DNA of 64,000 nt, taken from assembly GCF_007644035.1 (NCBI RefSeq), contig NZ_VMTV02000099.1:62001-126000 (forward strand), given 5' to 3'. Of this stretch, positions 1 through 10,983 are shown piece after piece (the first letter of the stretch is position 1; every line of letters begins with the position of its first letter). Source of the stretch: Vogesella mureinivorans. Its GTDB lineage: Bacteria > Pseudomonadota > Gammaproteobacteria > Burkholderiales > Chromobacteriaceae. Both the position numbers and the translations under genes were made by a program. The notes beneath the pieces are model-generated. The model saw only the letters and a list, made by a program, of their open reading frames with translations, did no database searches and was not told where the DNA came from.

Positions 1-1087
1 CGAAATGATCGTCACGCTAAACGACAAGCGTGAGTACAAGGCCAAAGTCGTGGGCTCGGACGCCCGCACCGACGTGGCCTTGCTGAAAATCGACGCCACC
101 GGCCTGCCCTTTGTGAAGCTGGGCAAGGTAGACCAGCTGAAGGTAGGCGAGTGGGTGCTGGCTATCGGCTCGCCGTTCGGTTTTGACAATACCGTTACCT
201 CCGGCATCGTGTCGGCCAAGGGCCGCCACCTGCCGGACGAATCCTACGTGCCGTTCATCCAGACCGACGCCGCCGTGAACCCGGGTAACTCGGGCGGCCC
301 GCTGTTCAACCTGAAGGGCGAGGTAGTCGGGATCAACTCGCAAATTTACAGCCGTTCTGGCGGGTTCATGGGCATCTCGTTTGCCATCCCGGTAGATGTG
401 GCGCTGGACGTGGCCGAGCAGCTCAAGAAACACGGCAAGGTGAATCGTAGCCGTATTGGTGTTTCCATTCAGGATGTATCCCAGGAGTTGGCCGCATCCT
501 TTGGCCTGCAAGGTGCGCAGGGCGCGCTGATTACCCTGGTAGAGAAAGACGGGCCTGCGGCCAAGGCCGGTGTGCGCGCCGGTGATGTGGTGCTGCAGGT
601 GGCGGGCAAAACAGTGGAAAGCAGCGAAGACCTGCCACGCCTGCTGGGCAGCGTACAGCCCGGCAGCAAGGTAGAGCTGGGCGTGTGGCGTGGCCGTGCG
701 TTGGTCAAAGCCACTGTGATCACCGCTGAAATGCAGGACGAAGACCCGCGCACCGCCGAGCGTGCCTACAAAGGCAAGCAGGAAGGTGCCCAGGACGAAG
801 TTGGCACCACTACTGGCCTGGCACTGCAGGCGGTAGCACCAGCATTGCTGCAAAAGCTGGGTGTGAAGTTCGGCCTGGCGGTACGCAGTGCCACCGGCCC
901 GGCATTGAAGGCCGGTCTGCAGCAAGGTGACGTGATTGTTGGCGTGGGCGGCGAAGAGCTGCAAAATGCGCGCCAGCTGGTGCAGGCTATCCAGGCGGTA
1001 CCCGCTGGCGACGCCTTGGCCTTGCGTGTACTGCGTGATGGCGCACCGCTGTTTGTTGCCCTGAAACCCGAGAAGAAAACCCGTTGA
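1..1087 (+). CDS. mucD: MucD/DegP-type periplasmic serine protease, 5' end missing
   Basis: This is the C-terminal part of an HtrA-family periplasmic protease and chaperone that degrades misfolded envelope proteins. The frame is open to the window edge, so the true start, signal peptide and catalytic His lie outside. Visible parts are the TDVALLK segment carrying the likely catalytic Asp, the GNSGGPLF motif with the catalytic Ser (about 95 residues into the visible part), and two PDZ domains (about residues 150-235 and 265-355). It overlaps the next gene at its stop. Position ahead of lepA-lepB is typical of betaproteobacterial mucD. One GTTGGCCGCA repeat is embedded at 487-496. Confidence 0.93.
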   Translation, partial: EMIVTLNDKREYKAKVVGSDARTDVALLKIDATGLPFVKLGKVDQLKVGEWVLAIGSPFGFDNTVTSGIVSAKGRHLPDESYVPFIQTDAAVNPGNSGGPLFNLKGEVVGINSQIYSRSGGFMGISFAIPVDVALDVAEQLKKHGKVNRSRIGVSIQDVSQELAASFGLQGAQGALITLVEKDGPAAKAGVRAGDVVLQVAGKTVESSEDLPRLLGSVQPGSKVELGVWRGRALVKATVITAEMQDEDPRTAERAYKGKQEGAQDEVGTTTGLALQAVAPALLQKLGVKFGLAVRSATGPALKAGLQQGDVIVGVGGEELQNARQLVQAIQAVPAGDALALRVLRDGAPLFVALKPEKKTR

Positions 1088-1338
1088 AAACGCTGACCTT
1101 ATATTTTCGCGAGTACTGCAGCCTGTGCCACCAGATGCTGGCGCAGCTGCAGCCGCTACGCGCGCAGTACGGCTTTGACATTGATGTGGTCGATGTGGAT
1201 GCCGACCCGGTGCTGGAAGAGCGCTACAACGAGCTGGTGCCGGTTCTGGTAGATGGCGACACCGAAATCTGCCATTGGCACCTGGACGAGGCCAGGTTGG
1301 CCGCACGTTTGGCTGCACACACGGGCGAAATCGGCTAA
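1084..1338 (+). CDS. Glutaredoxin-like protein (DUF836 family)
   Basis: An 84-residue thioredoxin-fold protein with an N-terminal CSLC pair (YCSLCHQM), as in redox CxxC motifs, followed by a DVDADP segment and the cis-proline region VPVLV. The start is TTG at 1084, overlapping the mucD stop, so the two are translationally coupled. The family is small, single-domain and cytosolic, and its substrate is unknown. It sits between mucD and lepA as in many betaproteobacteria. A GTTGGCCGCA repeat (1296-1305) encodes the RLAA near its C-terminus. Confidence 0.85.
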   Translation: MKTLTLYFREYCSLCHQMLAQLQPLRAQYGFDIDVVDVDADPVLEERYNELVPVLVDGDTEICHWHLDEARLAARLAAHTGEIG

Positions 1339-1362
1339 AATCCGCGCCAGTGTTGAGTTAGC

Positions 1363-1391
1363 AAGGGCACATCTCGGTGCCCTTAATTTTT
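1363..1391 (+). terminator. Terminator or attenuator between the glutaredoxin-like gene and lepA
   Basis: Stem AAGGGCAC / GTGCCCTT with loop ATCTCG (1371-1376) is followed by AATTTTT. It ends 11 bases before the lepA start, so it may attenuate read-through into lepA as well as end the mucD transcript. Confidence 0.6.
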
Positions 1392-1402
1392 GCTGGATTC
1401 CG

Positions 1403-3195
<1,793 letters not shown>

Positions 3196-3196
<1 letters not shown>

Positions 3197-4155
3197 TGGG
3201 TTCGAATCTGGTGTGGATCTGGTCGGTGCTGGCCATTGTCGGCGTGATGCTGATCCTGTTTTCCGGCAAGGATGCCGACGGCAAGTCTGCGTCTACCGAG
3301 TGGGGCTACCTGGCCGTGCTGGGTGGCTGCTTTGGCTTGCTGTCCGGCTACATGACCTTTTCCGCCGTGATGCTGATCATTGTGCTGGTGACCGGTAGCA
3401 TCTGGGCACTGGACAAGTTCATGCTGGCACGCCGCCGCGAGCCGGGCGCCATGGTGCCGCACTACATCGATTTTCCGCGCGGGTTTTTCCCCATCATCGC
3501 GGTGGTGTTTGTATTGCGCTCCTTCCTGGTAGAGCCATTCCAGATTCCTTCCAGCTCCATGCGCCCCGGCCTGATCGTGGGCGACTTCATCCTGGTGAAC
3601 AAATTCAGCTACGGCCTGCGCGTACCGGTACTGAACAACGTACTGGTGCCAGTAGGCAAGGTAGCGCACGGCGACGTGGTGGTGTTCAACTACCCCGAAG
3701 ACGAAAAAGTGAACTTCATCAAGCGCGTTATCGGCCTGCCGGGTGACGTGGTGAGCTACCGCGACAAGCAGCTCACCCTCAATGGCAAACCGGTTGAGCA
3801 TGTCAGCCAGGGCGAGCACCAGTACCTTGAAAAAGGCCTGATGATGGTGCAAACCCAGCAGTACCAGGAAAGCATCGAGGGTAAAACCTTCCGTACCCTG
3901 GTGGTGCCGGAGGCGCCGTCCTACATGCCGCAAGCCGTGCGCCAGTTTGCCGGCCGCGAAAACTGCGAGTATGTGGAAAACGGCTTTACCTGCAAGGTAC
4001 CCGCCGGCCAGTATTTCATGATGGGCGACAACCGCGATAATAGCGAAGACAGCCGCTACTGGGGGTTTGTGGAAGACCGCCTGCTGGTAGGCAAGGCCTT
4101 CCTGGTGTGGATGAACTTTGGCGACCTCAGCCGTATCGGCAGCCGCATTCATTAA
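3196..4155 (+). CDS. lepB: Signal peptidase I
   Basis: A 319-residue inner-membrane enzyme that cleaves signal peptides from exported proteins. Hydrophobic segments lie at about residues 5-22, 38-70 and 98-110. The family's catalytic Ser is in PSSSMRP (about S121), the general-base Lys is in NFIKRVIGLPGD (about K176), and the C-terminal box GDNRDNSEDSRYWG is intact. It overlaps lepA by one base and is followed by the DUF4845 gene and rnc, the conserved lep-rnc-era order. Confidence 0.97.
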
Positions 4156-4165
4156 GCGAGGCACT

Positions 4166-4534
4166 ATGCGCAAGCAGCAGGGGTTTTCTTTACTGGTGGT
4201 GATGGCCATGGGCATCGTGGCCGCCACCGTGGTACTGATGTTTCTCAAGATCGTGCCGGTGTATTCCGAATACTATGCCGTCAAGGAAACGCTGGACACC
4301 ATGGCACAAACCCCGGGCAAGACAGACGACGAGCTGCGCCGCGATTTTGCCAACCGTGCGGCGGTGCAAGACATCGTATCGCTGCGCGCCGGCGACCTGG
4401 TTATCGTCAGCAGCCCCACCATTATTGGCGTGGGTGCCCGCTATAGCCGCGAAGTACCGTTACGCGACCATGTGAAACTGGTCTTTGATTTTGAATACCA
4501 GGCAGGGGCACCTGTACTGAAAGACGCAAAATAA
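4166..4534 (+). CDS. DUF4845 small membrane-anchored protein
   Basis: 122 residues with one N-terminal transmembrane helix (about residues 6-27, GFSLLVVMAMGIVAATVVLM) and a short extracytoplasmic domain. The N-terminus looks like a type IV pilin leader (QQGFSLL), but the body does not resemble a pilin. I chose the ATG at 4166 with GAGG upstream over an upstream in-frame ATG that overlaps lepB. The family typically lies between lepB and rnc in proteobacteria; function unknown. Confidence 0.85.
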   Translation: MRKQQGFSLLVVMAMGIVAATVVLMFLKIVPVYSEYYAVKETLDTMAQTPGKTDDELRRDFANRAAVQDIVSLRAGDLVIVSSPTIIGVGARYSREVPLRDHVKLVFDFEYQAGAPVLKDAK

Positions 4535-4537
4535 ACT

Positions 4538-5242
4538 GTGAGCAACCAAGACAACCGTTTCCGGCGCCTGACCCAGGCGCTGGATTATTTTTTTACGCAG
4601 CCTGCGCTTTTGCGCCAGGCGCTGACGCACCGCAGCTTCGGCACGCCCAATAACGAGCGTTTCGAGTTTATCGGTGACAGCATCCTGAACTACACCGTAG
4701 CGCGCATGCTGTTCGACCGCTTTCCGCAGCTGAGCGAAGGCGAGCTGTCGCGCCTGCGTGCCAACCTGGTCAACCAGAACACCCTGGCCGAGCTGGCACA
4801 CGAGCTGAAGCTGGGCGACTACCTGTACCTGGGCGAGGGCGAGCTGAAAAGCGGCGGTTACAACCGCCCGTCCATCCTGGCCGACGCGCTGGAAGCCACC
4901 TTTGCCGCCATCAGCTTCGACGCCGACTTCATGCGGGCCGAGCAAGTGGTGCGCCAGCTGTACGCCAGCCGCGTGGCCGCCATCGACCCCACCAAACACG
5001 CCAAAGACGCCAAAACCCGCCTGCAAGAAGCCCTGCAAGCACGCCGCCACACCTTGCCGCGCTATACCATCCTGCAGCAAAGCGGCGAGGCGCACGAGCA
5101 GAGCTTTCGCGTGCAGTGCGACCTGGCCGAGCTGTCCATCATGACCACCGGCGACGGCAACAGCCGCCGCGGTGCAGAACAGCAGGCGGCCGAGGCGGCC
5201 TTGCTGCTGCTTGAACAACATTTTGCCGCTGGCAAGAAATAA
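4538..5242 (+). CDS. rnc: Ribonuclease III
   Basis: A 234-residue double-strand-specific endoribonuclease that matures rRNA and processes mRNA. The RNase III signature NNERFEFIGDSIL with acidic metal ligands is at about residues 36-48, and a C-terminal double-stranded RNA-binding domain covers about 155-228. The start is GTG at 4538, three bases after the preceding stop. It is followed four bases later by era, as in most proteobacteria. Confidence 0.97.
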   Translation: MSNQDNRFRRLTQALDYFFTQPALLRQALTHRSFGTPNNERFEFIGDSILNYTVARMLFDRFPQLSEGELSRLRANLVNQNTLAELAHELKLGDYLYLGEGELKSGGYNRPSILADALEATFAAISFDADFMRAEQVVRQLYASRVAAIDPTKHAKDAKTRLQEALQARRHTLPRYTILQQSGEAHEQSFRVQCDLAELSIMTTGDGNSRRGAEQQAAEAALLLLEQHFAAGKK

Positions 5243-5245
5243 ACC

Positions 5246-6136
5246 ATGACCGATATCACACACCGCTGCGGCTTTGTGGCCATCGTAGGGCGCCCGAACG
5301 TGGGCAAATCCACCCTGATGAACCACCTGATTGGCCAGAAGATCAGCATCACCTCCAAAAAAGCGCAAACCACCCGCCACCGCGTAAACGGTATCTACAC
5401 CGAGCCGGCGGCGCAGTTTGTGTTTGTCGACACCCCCGGTTTCCAGACCTTTCACAAAGGCGCGCTCAACGAAACGCTGAACAAGAGCGTGAAAGACACG
5501 CTCGGTAGCGTGGACTGCGTGCTGTTTGTACTGGAAGCCATGCGCTTTACCGGTGCCGACCGCGAAGTGATGGCGCTGCTGCCCAAAAATACCCCGGTGA
5601 TGCTGGTCATCAACAAGCTGGATAAAGCCAAAGACCGCCTGCTGCTGTCGGCGTTCATCGAAGAAGTGCGCGCCGAGTTTGAATTTGCCGACGTGGAAGT
5701 GGTTAGCGCCAAGCACGGCCAACGCCTGGCCGAGCTGCTGGACAAAGTGCGCCCGCACCTGCCTGACTCGGTACCGCTGTACCCGGAAGAAATGGTCACC
5801 GACAAGAGCCAGCGCTTCCTGGCCGGCGAAATCGTGCGCGAAAAGCTGTTCCGCTACCTGGGCGAAGAGCTGCCGTACGAAATGAACGTCGAAGTGGAAT
5901 CGTTCGAAGTGGACGGCAGCATGTTCCGCATCCACGTGGCCGTGCTGGTAGACAAAGAAGGGCAGAAGCCCATCGTGATTGGCCGTGGCGGCGAGAAACT
6001 GAAAAAGATCTCTACCGAAGCGCGCCTGGACATGGAGCAGCTGTTCGACTGCAAGGTGTACCTGGAAGTCTGGGTGAAAGTGAAATCCGGCTGGGCCGAC
6101 GACGTGCGCTTCCTGCGCGATTTCGGCCTGAACTAA
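5246..6136 (+). CDS. era: GTPase Era, 30S ribosome assembly factor
   Basis: 296 residues. G1 is GRPNVGKST, the T-loop region is TTRHRV, G3 is DTPGF and G4 is NKLD. The C-terminal KH RNA-binding domain contains VIGRGGEKLKKI. Era binds the 3' end of 16S rRNA and acts in small-subunit maturation. It shares the rnc transcript. Confidence 0.97.
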   Translation: MTDITHRCGFVAIVGRPNVGKSTLMNHLIGQKISITSKKAQTTRHRVNGIYTEPAAQFVFVDTPGFQTFHKGALNETLNKSVKDTLGSVDCVLFVLEAMRFTGADREVMALLPKNTPVMLVINKLDKAKDRLLLSAFIEEVRAEFEFADVEVVSAKHGQRLAELLDKVRPHLPDSVPLYPEEMVTDKSQRFLAGEIVREKLFRYLGEELPYEMNVEVESFEVDGSMFRIHVAVLVDKEGQKPIVIGRGGEKLKKISTEARLDMEQLFDCKVYLEVWVKVKSGWADDVRFLRDFGLN

Positions 6137-6149
6137 CCCCTCGCCAAAG

Positions 6150-6159
6150 GTTGGCCGCA
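6150..6159 (+). repeat. GTTGGCCGCA repeat fused to a start codon
   Basis: The repeat AAAGGTTGGCCGCA occupies 6147-6159 and its last A is the first base of the ATG of the next gene. AAAGG falls where a ribosome-binding site would be, so the repeat may serve as part of the initiation region. Confidence 0.7.
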
Positions 6160-6512
6160 TGCTAGCACGCACCCCCGCACCGCCGTACTGGGCGGTAGTC
6201 TTCAGCAACCAGCGCAGCGCCGCCGACGCGGCCGGCTACGGTGTCACCGCCGAGCAGATGGTGGCGCTGGCGGCCGACCAGCCCGGCTTTCTGGGGGCAG
6301 AGAGCGCACGCGGTGCCGATGGCTTCGGCATTACCGTATCGTACTGGCAGAGCGAGGCCGATATTGCCGCCTGGCGTGCCCACGCCGAACACCGTGTGGC
6401 CATCGCCGCCGGTTTCGACCGCTGGTACACCTGCTTTGCCACCCGCGTAGCCTACGTTGGCCGCGACCACCTGTGGGACAAGCCACAAGCCGATGCGCCA
6501 GGTCAAGGTTGA
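6159..6512 (+). CDS. Antibiotic-biosynthesis-monooxygenase (ABM)-fold protein
   Basis: 117 residues resembling small ferredoxin-fold ABM/heme-degrading-like proteins: YWAVVFSNQRS at the N-terminus, then PGFLGAESARG and YWQSEADIAAWRAHAEHRVA, which fits the family pattern of a Trp/His-rich helix. The substrate cannot be read from sequence. It lies between era and recO, and its end overlaps the start of recO by 20 bases. The ATG is contiguous with a GTTGGCCGCA repeat. Confidence 0.75.
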   Translation: MLARTPAPPYWAVVFSNQRSAADAAGYGVTAEQMVALAADQPGFLGAESARGADGFGITVSYWQSEADIAAWRAHAEHRVAIAAGFDRWYTCFATRVAYVGRDHLWDKPQADAPGQG

Positions 6513-7248
6513 TCGCCAGCCGGCCTACGTGCTGCACACCCAGCCCTATCGCGAAACCAGCCTGCTGGTAGAGGTGCTCAGCCGCGACCATGGCCGCTTC
6601 ACCCTGGTGGCGCGCGGGGCACGCCGCCCGCGCTCCGACCTGCGCGGCCAACTGCTGCCATTCCAGCCCTTGCAGCTGGCCTGGTTTGGCAAAGGCGAGC
6701 TGCGCACCCTGCACACGGTAGACTGGCGCGGCGGCGTGCCGCAGTTTGCCGGCCAGCGCCTGGTATGCGGCTTTTACCTCAACGAGCTGCTGCTGCGCCT
6801 GTCGCCGCGCGACGACCCGTCCCCCGAGCTGTTCCAGCTATACGACCGCACCGTGCGCAGCATGGCGCGCGCCGATAACCTGGCCGATATCTTGCGCCGT
6901 TTCGAGCTGAACCTGCTGGCCGTGCTGGGCTACGCGCCACCGTGCAGCGAAGACGCTGCCGGCCAGCCGGTGCAGGCGGGCAGCTACTACCTGTGCCGCT
7001 TTGGCGAGCTGCCGCAACGCGTGGCCGCGCCAGATGCCAGCCCGCGCCAGCTGGTGGTGGGTGGCGACAGCCTGCTGGCGCTGGCCAGCGCCGATTTTAC
7101 GCAGCCGCACAGCCGCCGCGACGTACGCGGCCTGCTGCGCCTGTATCTGGATGAACTGCTGGGGCCGGAACCGCTGGCCACCCGCGAACTGTTAACCACG
7201 CTTTACGCGCTGCAAGAAGACAGCGCCCCCAGCCGGAGACCATCATGA
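6493..7248 (+). CDS. recO: DNA repair protein RecO
   Basis: 251 residues, close to the usual 240. An N-terminal OB fold ([31 protein letters not shown]) is followed by a helical C-terminal region. RecO loads RecA on SSB-coated DNA with RecR. I chose the ATG at 6493 because the family N-terminus begins just before QPAYVLH; an upstream in-frame start at 6457 would add 12 residues with no family match. It is coupled to pdxJ by an ATGA overlap. Confidence 0.92.
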   Translation: MRQVKVDRQPAYVLHTQPYRETSLLVEVLSRDHGRFTLVARGARRPRSDLRGQLLPFQPLQLAWFGKGELRTLHTVDWRGGVPQFAGQRLVCGFYLNELLLRLSPRDDPSPELFQLYDRTVRSMARADNLADILRRFELNLLAVLGYAPPCSEDAAGQPVQAGSYYLCRFGELPQRVAAPDASPRQLVVGGDSLLALASADFTQPHSRRDVRGLLRLYLDELLGPEPLATRELLTTLYALQEDSAPSRRPS

Positions 7249-7979
7249 TTCTGCTAGGCGTCAATATCGACCACGTTGCCACCCTGCGCCAGGCGCGTGG
7301 TACCCGTTTCCCCAGCCCGATCGAAGCCGCGCTGGTGGCCGAAACCAGCGGTGCCGACCTGATTACCCTGCACCTGCGCGAAGACCGCCGCCATATCCAG
7401 GATCACGACGTGGACGCCATGCGCGCCACCATCAAGACACGCATGAACCTGGAAATGGCGCTGACCGACGAAATGCTGGCCAACGCGCTGCGCGTGAAGC
7501 CGGAAGACGTGTGCCTGGTGCCGGAAAAGCGCGAGGAAGTCACCACTGAAGGCGGCTTGGACGTGATCCGCTACTTTGACGAAGTGCGCGAGTTCACCCG
7601 CCAGCTCACCGAGGCCGGCATCCGCGTGTCCATCTTCATCGACCCGGACGTGAAACAAATCCAGGCCGCCTGGGACGCTGGCGCCCGCGTGATCGAGCTG
7701 CATACGGGCGCCTACGCCCACGCCGATTTCCAGCACGACGCCCAGCAGGCCGAGCTGGCACGCATCCGCGAAGCCGCCGTATTTGGCGACCATCTGGGCA
7801 TGGTGGTGAACGCCGGCCACGGCCTGAACTATCACAATGTGAAGCCGATCGCCGCCATTCAGGAAATTGCCGAGCTCAATATCGGCCACGCGCTGGTGAG
7901 CCACGCGCTGATGGTGGGCTTTGCGGCTGCGGTGCGTGAAATGAAGGCGCTGATGATCGAAGGCCGTCAGGGGCTGTAA
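7245..7979 (+). CDS. pdxJ: Pyridoxine 5'-phosphate synthase
   Basis: A 244-residue TIM-barrel enzyme that condenses 1-deoxyxylulose 5-phosphate with aminoacetone phosphate to give pyridoxine 5'-phosphate. The N-terminus [18 protein letters not shown], the segment [12 protein letters not shown] and the phosphate-binding [12 protein letters not shown] are diagnostic. It overlaps recO (ATGA) and acpS (TAATG). Confidence 0.97.
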   Translation: MILLGVNIDHVATLRQARGTRFPSPIEAALVAETSGADLITLHLREDRRHIQDHDVDAMRATIKTRMNLEMALTDEMLANALRVKPEDVCLVPEKREEVTTEGGLDVIRYFDEVREFTRQLTEAGIRVSIFIDPDVKQIQAAWDAGARVIELHTGAYAHADFQHDAQQAELARIREAAVFGDHLGMVVNAGHGLNYHNVKPIAAIQEIAELNIGHALVSHALMVGFAAAVREMKALMIEGRQGL

Positions 7980-8374
7980 TGATCTACGGCATCGGCACCG
8001 ATATGGCGCGCATCGACCGCTTTCAAGCGCTGCTGGACCGCTGGGGGCTGAAGGCGGGCCGCCGCCTGCTGGCCCCGGTGGAGCAGGATGAGCTGGCCGC
8101 CGCGGCCAACCCGGCGCGGCTGCTGGCCAAACGCTTTGCCGCCAAAGAGGCGCTGGCCAAGGCGCTGGGCACCGGCGTGCGCGCCCCGGTGCTGCTTACC
8201 GCCATCGCCATTACGCACGATACGCTGGGCAAGCCGATGTTTGCCTACGACGACGCCTTGCACGCCTTTCTGGCCGAGCGCGGCATTGCCCGCGTGCATT
8301 TGTCCATCACCGACGAGGCCGAGCACGCGCTGGCCTTTGTGGTGTGTGAAACCGGCCTTGCGGCCAACCTTTGA
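7979..8374 (+). CDS. acpS: Holo-[acyl-carrier-protein] synthase
   Basis: A 131-residue phosphopantetheinyl transferase that moves the 4'-phosphopantetheine arm from CoA to apo-ACP. Signature segments are [10 protein letters not shown] at the N-terminus (metal-binding Asp) and [15 protein letters not shown] around residues 50-65. The pdxJ-acpS pair is conserved in proteobacteria. The last codons are formed by a reverse-oriented GTTGGCCGCA repeat (8359-8368), which encodes AANL at the C-terminus. Confidence 0.95.
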   Translation: MIYGIGTDMARIDRFQALLDRWGLKAGRRLLAPVEQDELAAAANPARLLAKRFAAKEALAKALGTGVRAPVLLTAIAITHDTLGKPMFAYDDALHAFLAERGIARVHLSITDEAEHALAFVVCETGLAANL

Positions 8375-8382
8375 GCTTGAAC

Positions 8383-9471
8383 ATGAGCACACTTACTCTG
8401 CGGCGCGGCCCGGTAATGGCCGACGTTGCCGGTTTTAGCCTGAGCGACGCCGAAAAGCAGCGCCTGTGCCACCCGCTGGTGGGCGGCGTTATCCTGTTCC
8501 GCCGCAATTTCGACAGCGTGGCGCAGCTCAAAGCGCTGACTGCCGAGATCCGCGCGCTGCGCCAGCCCGAGCTACTGATTGCCGTGGACCACGAAGGCGG
8601 CCGCGTACAGCGTTTTCTGGCCGGCTTTACCCGCCTGCCGCCCATGCGTGTATTGGGCGAGCTGTGGGATGCGCAGGGCCAGACGGTGGCAGAAACCGCT
8701 GCCGAGGAAACCGGCTACGTGCTGGCCGCCGAGCTGCGCGCCTGCGGCGTCGACCTGAGCTTTACCCCTGTGCTGGACCTGGACTGGCAGCAGTGCGCCG
8801 TGATCGGCAACCGCAGCTTTCACGGCGACCCGGCAGTGGTGACCGCGCTGGCCAGCGCGCTGCAGCGCGGCCTGGCGCGTGGCGGCATGGGCAGCTGTGG
8901 CAAGCACTTTCCCGGCCACGGCTTTGTCGAGGGCGATACCCACGTGGCCATGCCGCAGGATAGCCGCAGCCTGGACGAGATTCGCGCCGCCGACCTGCAG
9001 CCATTTGCTGCCCTGGCAGCCAGCGGCATGAAGGCGGTGATGCCGGCGCATGTGATCTACCCGCAGGTAGACAATACCTCGGCCGGTTTTTCACGCATCT
9101 GGCTACAAGACATTTTGCGCGGCGAGCTGGGCTTTGACGGCACCATTTTCAGTGATGATCTGACCATGGAAGGCGCCGCCGGCGCGGGTGATATCGTGGC
9201 GCGTAGCGAGCGTGCGTTTGCTGCTGGCTGCGACATGGCCCTGGTGTGCAACCGGCCAGACCTGGTGGACGATCTGCTGGCCAGGTTGGCAGCACCGGCG
9301 CAGCCGCAGCTGGCGCAGCGCCTGCAAGGCATGGCCGGGCAGGGCGAGCAGGCAGCATGGGAACATGTTGTGGCCAGTGCCGGCTTTGCCGCTGCTGCAG
9401 CCCGGGTGGCCGCACTGGCCGTGCCGCCGCAGCAGCTGGCAGCCGGCCCGCAGGTGGGCGAGGCTCATTAA
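8383..9471 (+). CDS. nagZ: Beta-N-acetylhexosaminidase (peptidoglycan recycling)
   Basis: A 362-residue glycoside hydrolase family 3 enzyme that removes GlcNAc from GlcNAc-anhydroMurNAc peptides in the cytosol. RGPVMADVAG, DHEGGRVQRF, the KHFPGHGFVEGDTH loop with the catalytic His, and the nucleophile Asp in SDDLTMEGA are all present. I chose the ATG at 8383; an in-frame TTG at 8371 overlaps acpS and an ATG at 8416 would remove RGPV. Confidence 0.94.
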   Translation: MSTLTLRRGPVMADVAGFSLSDAEKQRLCHPLVGGVILFRRNFDSVAQLKALTAEIRALRQPELLIAVDHEGGRVQRFLAGFTRLPPMRVLGELWDAQGQTVAETAAEETGYVLAAELRACGVDLSFTPVLDLDWQQCAVIGNRSFHGDPAVVTALASALQRGLARGGMGSCGKHFPGHGFVEGDTHVAMPQDSRSLDEIRAADLQPFAALAASGMKAVMPAHVIYPQVDNTSAGFSRIWLQDILRGELGFDGTIFSDDLTMEGAAGAGDIVARSERAFAAGCDMALVCNRPDLVDDLLARLAAPAQPQLAQRLQGMAGQGEQAAWEHVVASAGFAAAAARVAALAVPPQQLAAGPQVGEAH

Positions 9472-9493
9472 GCGCCTGCGTTACACAGCTCAG

Positions 9494-9539
9494 CATGCAA
9501 CAAGGCCTGTCTGCCAACGCAGACAGGCCTTGTTGCATG
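9494..9539. repeat. Perfect 20-bp inverted repeat after nagZ
   Basis: Arms CATGCAACAAGGCCTGTCTG and its exact complement flank a 6-base loop (9514-9519). It lies 22 bases after the nagZ stop but has no T run on either side, so it is not a standard intrinsic terminator. It may be an mRNA 3'-end stabiliser. Confidence 0.75.
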
Positions 9540-9540
9540 A

Positions 9541-9562
9541 AAAAAGCCCGCCGTAGCGGGCC
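9541..9562 (-). terminator. Terminator of the chemoreceptor gene
   Basis: On the minus strand, stem GCCCGC / GCGGGC with a 4-base loop is followed by TTTTTT. It lies just past the stop of the chemoreceptor gene at 9578. Confidence 0.85.
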
Positions 9563-9577
9563 CGGGTGACGTGGCGC

Positions 9578-10843
9578 TTAGAACAGCTCGATATCACCGG
9601 TGTCGCTGCCGCTGCTGCTACCACCGGCCAGCTGCATTTCGCTGGGGCGTGCGCGGGTGCGGCGCTGGTCGTTCCATTGTTTTTCATGCATGTGCAGCCG
9701 TGCCAGCGAGCTGCGCAGCTTGGCCGCCAGGTTGCGCAGGTCGTCCGGCGATACCGCGTGAATGCGGCTGCAGTCCAGCGCATCCTGGTTCAGCTGGATC
9801 AGGATGTCGCCAGACGATTTGGAATCGTGCACCGCTTGTGCCTGCATGCTGACCGCGTTGCCGATTTCGCTGGCAGAGGCATTGATCTCGCTGATGGAGC
9901 GGGTGATGTTGTTCAGCTTTTCGCGCGAGGTATCGGCGTGGGTGGCGGCAAAACCGGCACGCTCCAGCGAGGTGGTCATGGCGCCCACAACCTTTTCGGT
10001 GCCGCGCTGCACATCGCCCATGATGTGCTGTACCTGCTGGGTGGCCTCCTGCGTGCGGTGCGCCAGTTTGCGTACCTCGTCGGCCACCACGGCAAAACCA
10101 CGGCCGGATTCGCCGGCGCGCGCGGCTTCAATCGCAGCATTCAGCGCCAGCAGGTTGGTCTGGTCGGCAATGTCCTTGATGGAGGAGAGAATGCCGCCGA
10201 TATTGCCGGACGCCTGTGCCAGGGCGCGTACATCGCGGGTGGCCTCCTCCAGCATGCTGGCGACGTCGGTCACGCCATTGATCACGATCAGCGTGGCCTC
10301 GCGGCTTTCGCCCATATCCTGTTCGGCATGCTGCGCCGCAGCGGTAATTTGCTCCAGGTCCACGCGCAGGCGTTCTGCTTGCTCTATCATGCGGGAAATG
10401 GCGCCAATCAACACTTGGCCATGGCTGGATTGCAGCAGGTTTTTTTGCAAGATGGCGCTGTAGGTGTCGGTAAGCTCTTGCGACATGGGTATCAGCCGCG
10501 CGCTGGAGCTCAGCACCTGGGTAAAGATATCGTCCAGCTCTTCTAGTAGCTGGTTGAAGTGGCGGCTGCAGCCTTCCCAGTCCGGGCTGGTGGCCAGGTC
10601 CAGTGTCTTGCTAAAGTCGATAGGTTCTTGTTTAAGTGACTGCAGGTGCCGGCGGAACGTGCGGGCAGGCTGGATAAAGTGCTTCTGGATGCGCCATGCC
10701 AGCGTGGCCATCACGGCCAGCCCGGTAAGCAGGCCACCCAGCAGGCCGGCCATGCCGGTTTCCGGTAACAGCAGACAGAGTGCAGGAATCAGGAGCAGCG
10801 GGATAAGTGCGGGAGCAATCAGACGAATCAGCGTAGCTTTCAT
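9578..10843 (-). CDS. Methyl-accepting chemotaxis protein lacking a periplasmic sensor domain
   Basis: A 421-residue chemoreceptor-family protein. Two adjacent N-terminal hydrophobic helices (about residues 5-48) have almost no periplasmic loop, so any signal must be sensed in the membrane or cytosol. The signalling hairpin tip is intact: [19 protein letters not shown], then [15 protein letters not shown] chose the ATG at 10843, preceded by GAGAAGAAC. It probably couples to CheA/CheW; no chemotaxis genes are nearby. Confidence 0.92.
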   Translation of the reverse strand: MKATLIRLIAPALIPLLLIPALCLLLPETGMAGLLGGLLTGLAVMATLAWRIQKHFIQPARTFRRHLQSLKQEPIDFSKTLDLATSPDWEGCSRHFNQLLEELDDIFTQVLSSSARLIPMSQELTDTYSAILQKNLLQSSHGQVLIGAISRMIEQAERLRVDLEQITAAAQHAEQDMGESREATLIVINGVTDVASMLEEATRDVRALAQASGNIGGILSSIKDIADQTNLLALNAAIEAARAGESGRGFAVVADEVRKLAHRTQEATQQVQHIMGDVQRGTEKVVGAMTTSLERAGFAATHADTSREKLNNITRSISEINASASEIGNAVSMQAQAVHDSKSSGDILIQLNQDALDCSRIHAVSPDDLRNLAAKLRSSLARLHMHEKQWNDQRRTRARPSEMQLAGGSSSGSDTGDIELF

Positions 10844-10983
10844 GTTCTTCTCGGTATGGCTGATGCCATAGTTGTACTGCCAGTGTAAGGCAACACTGTT
10901 TGACGAATGTGACACGTGACTATGCGCAAAGTATACCCCTGTACATGTAGGGTTTTGAAAGCAATTCAGCAGGAATTTTAATA

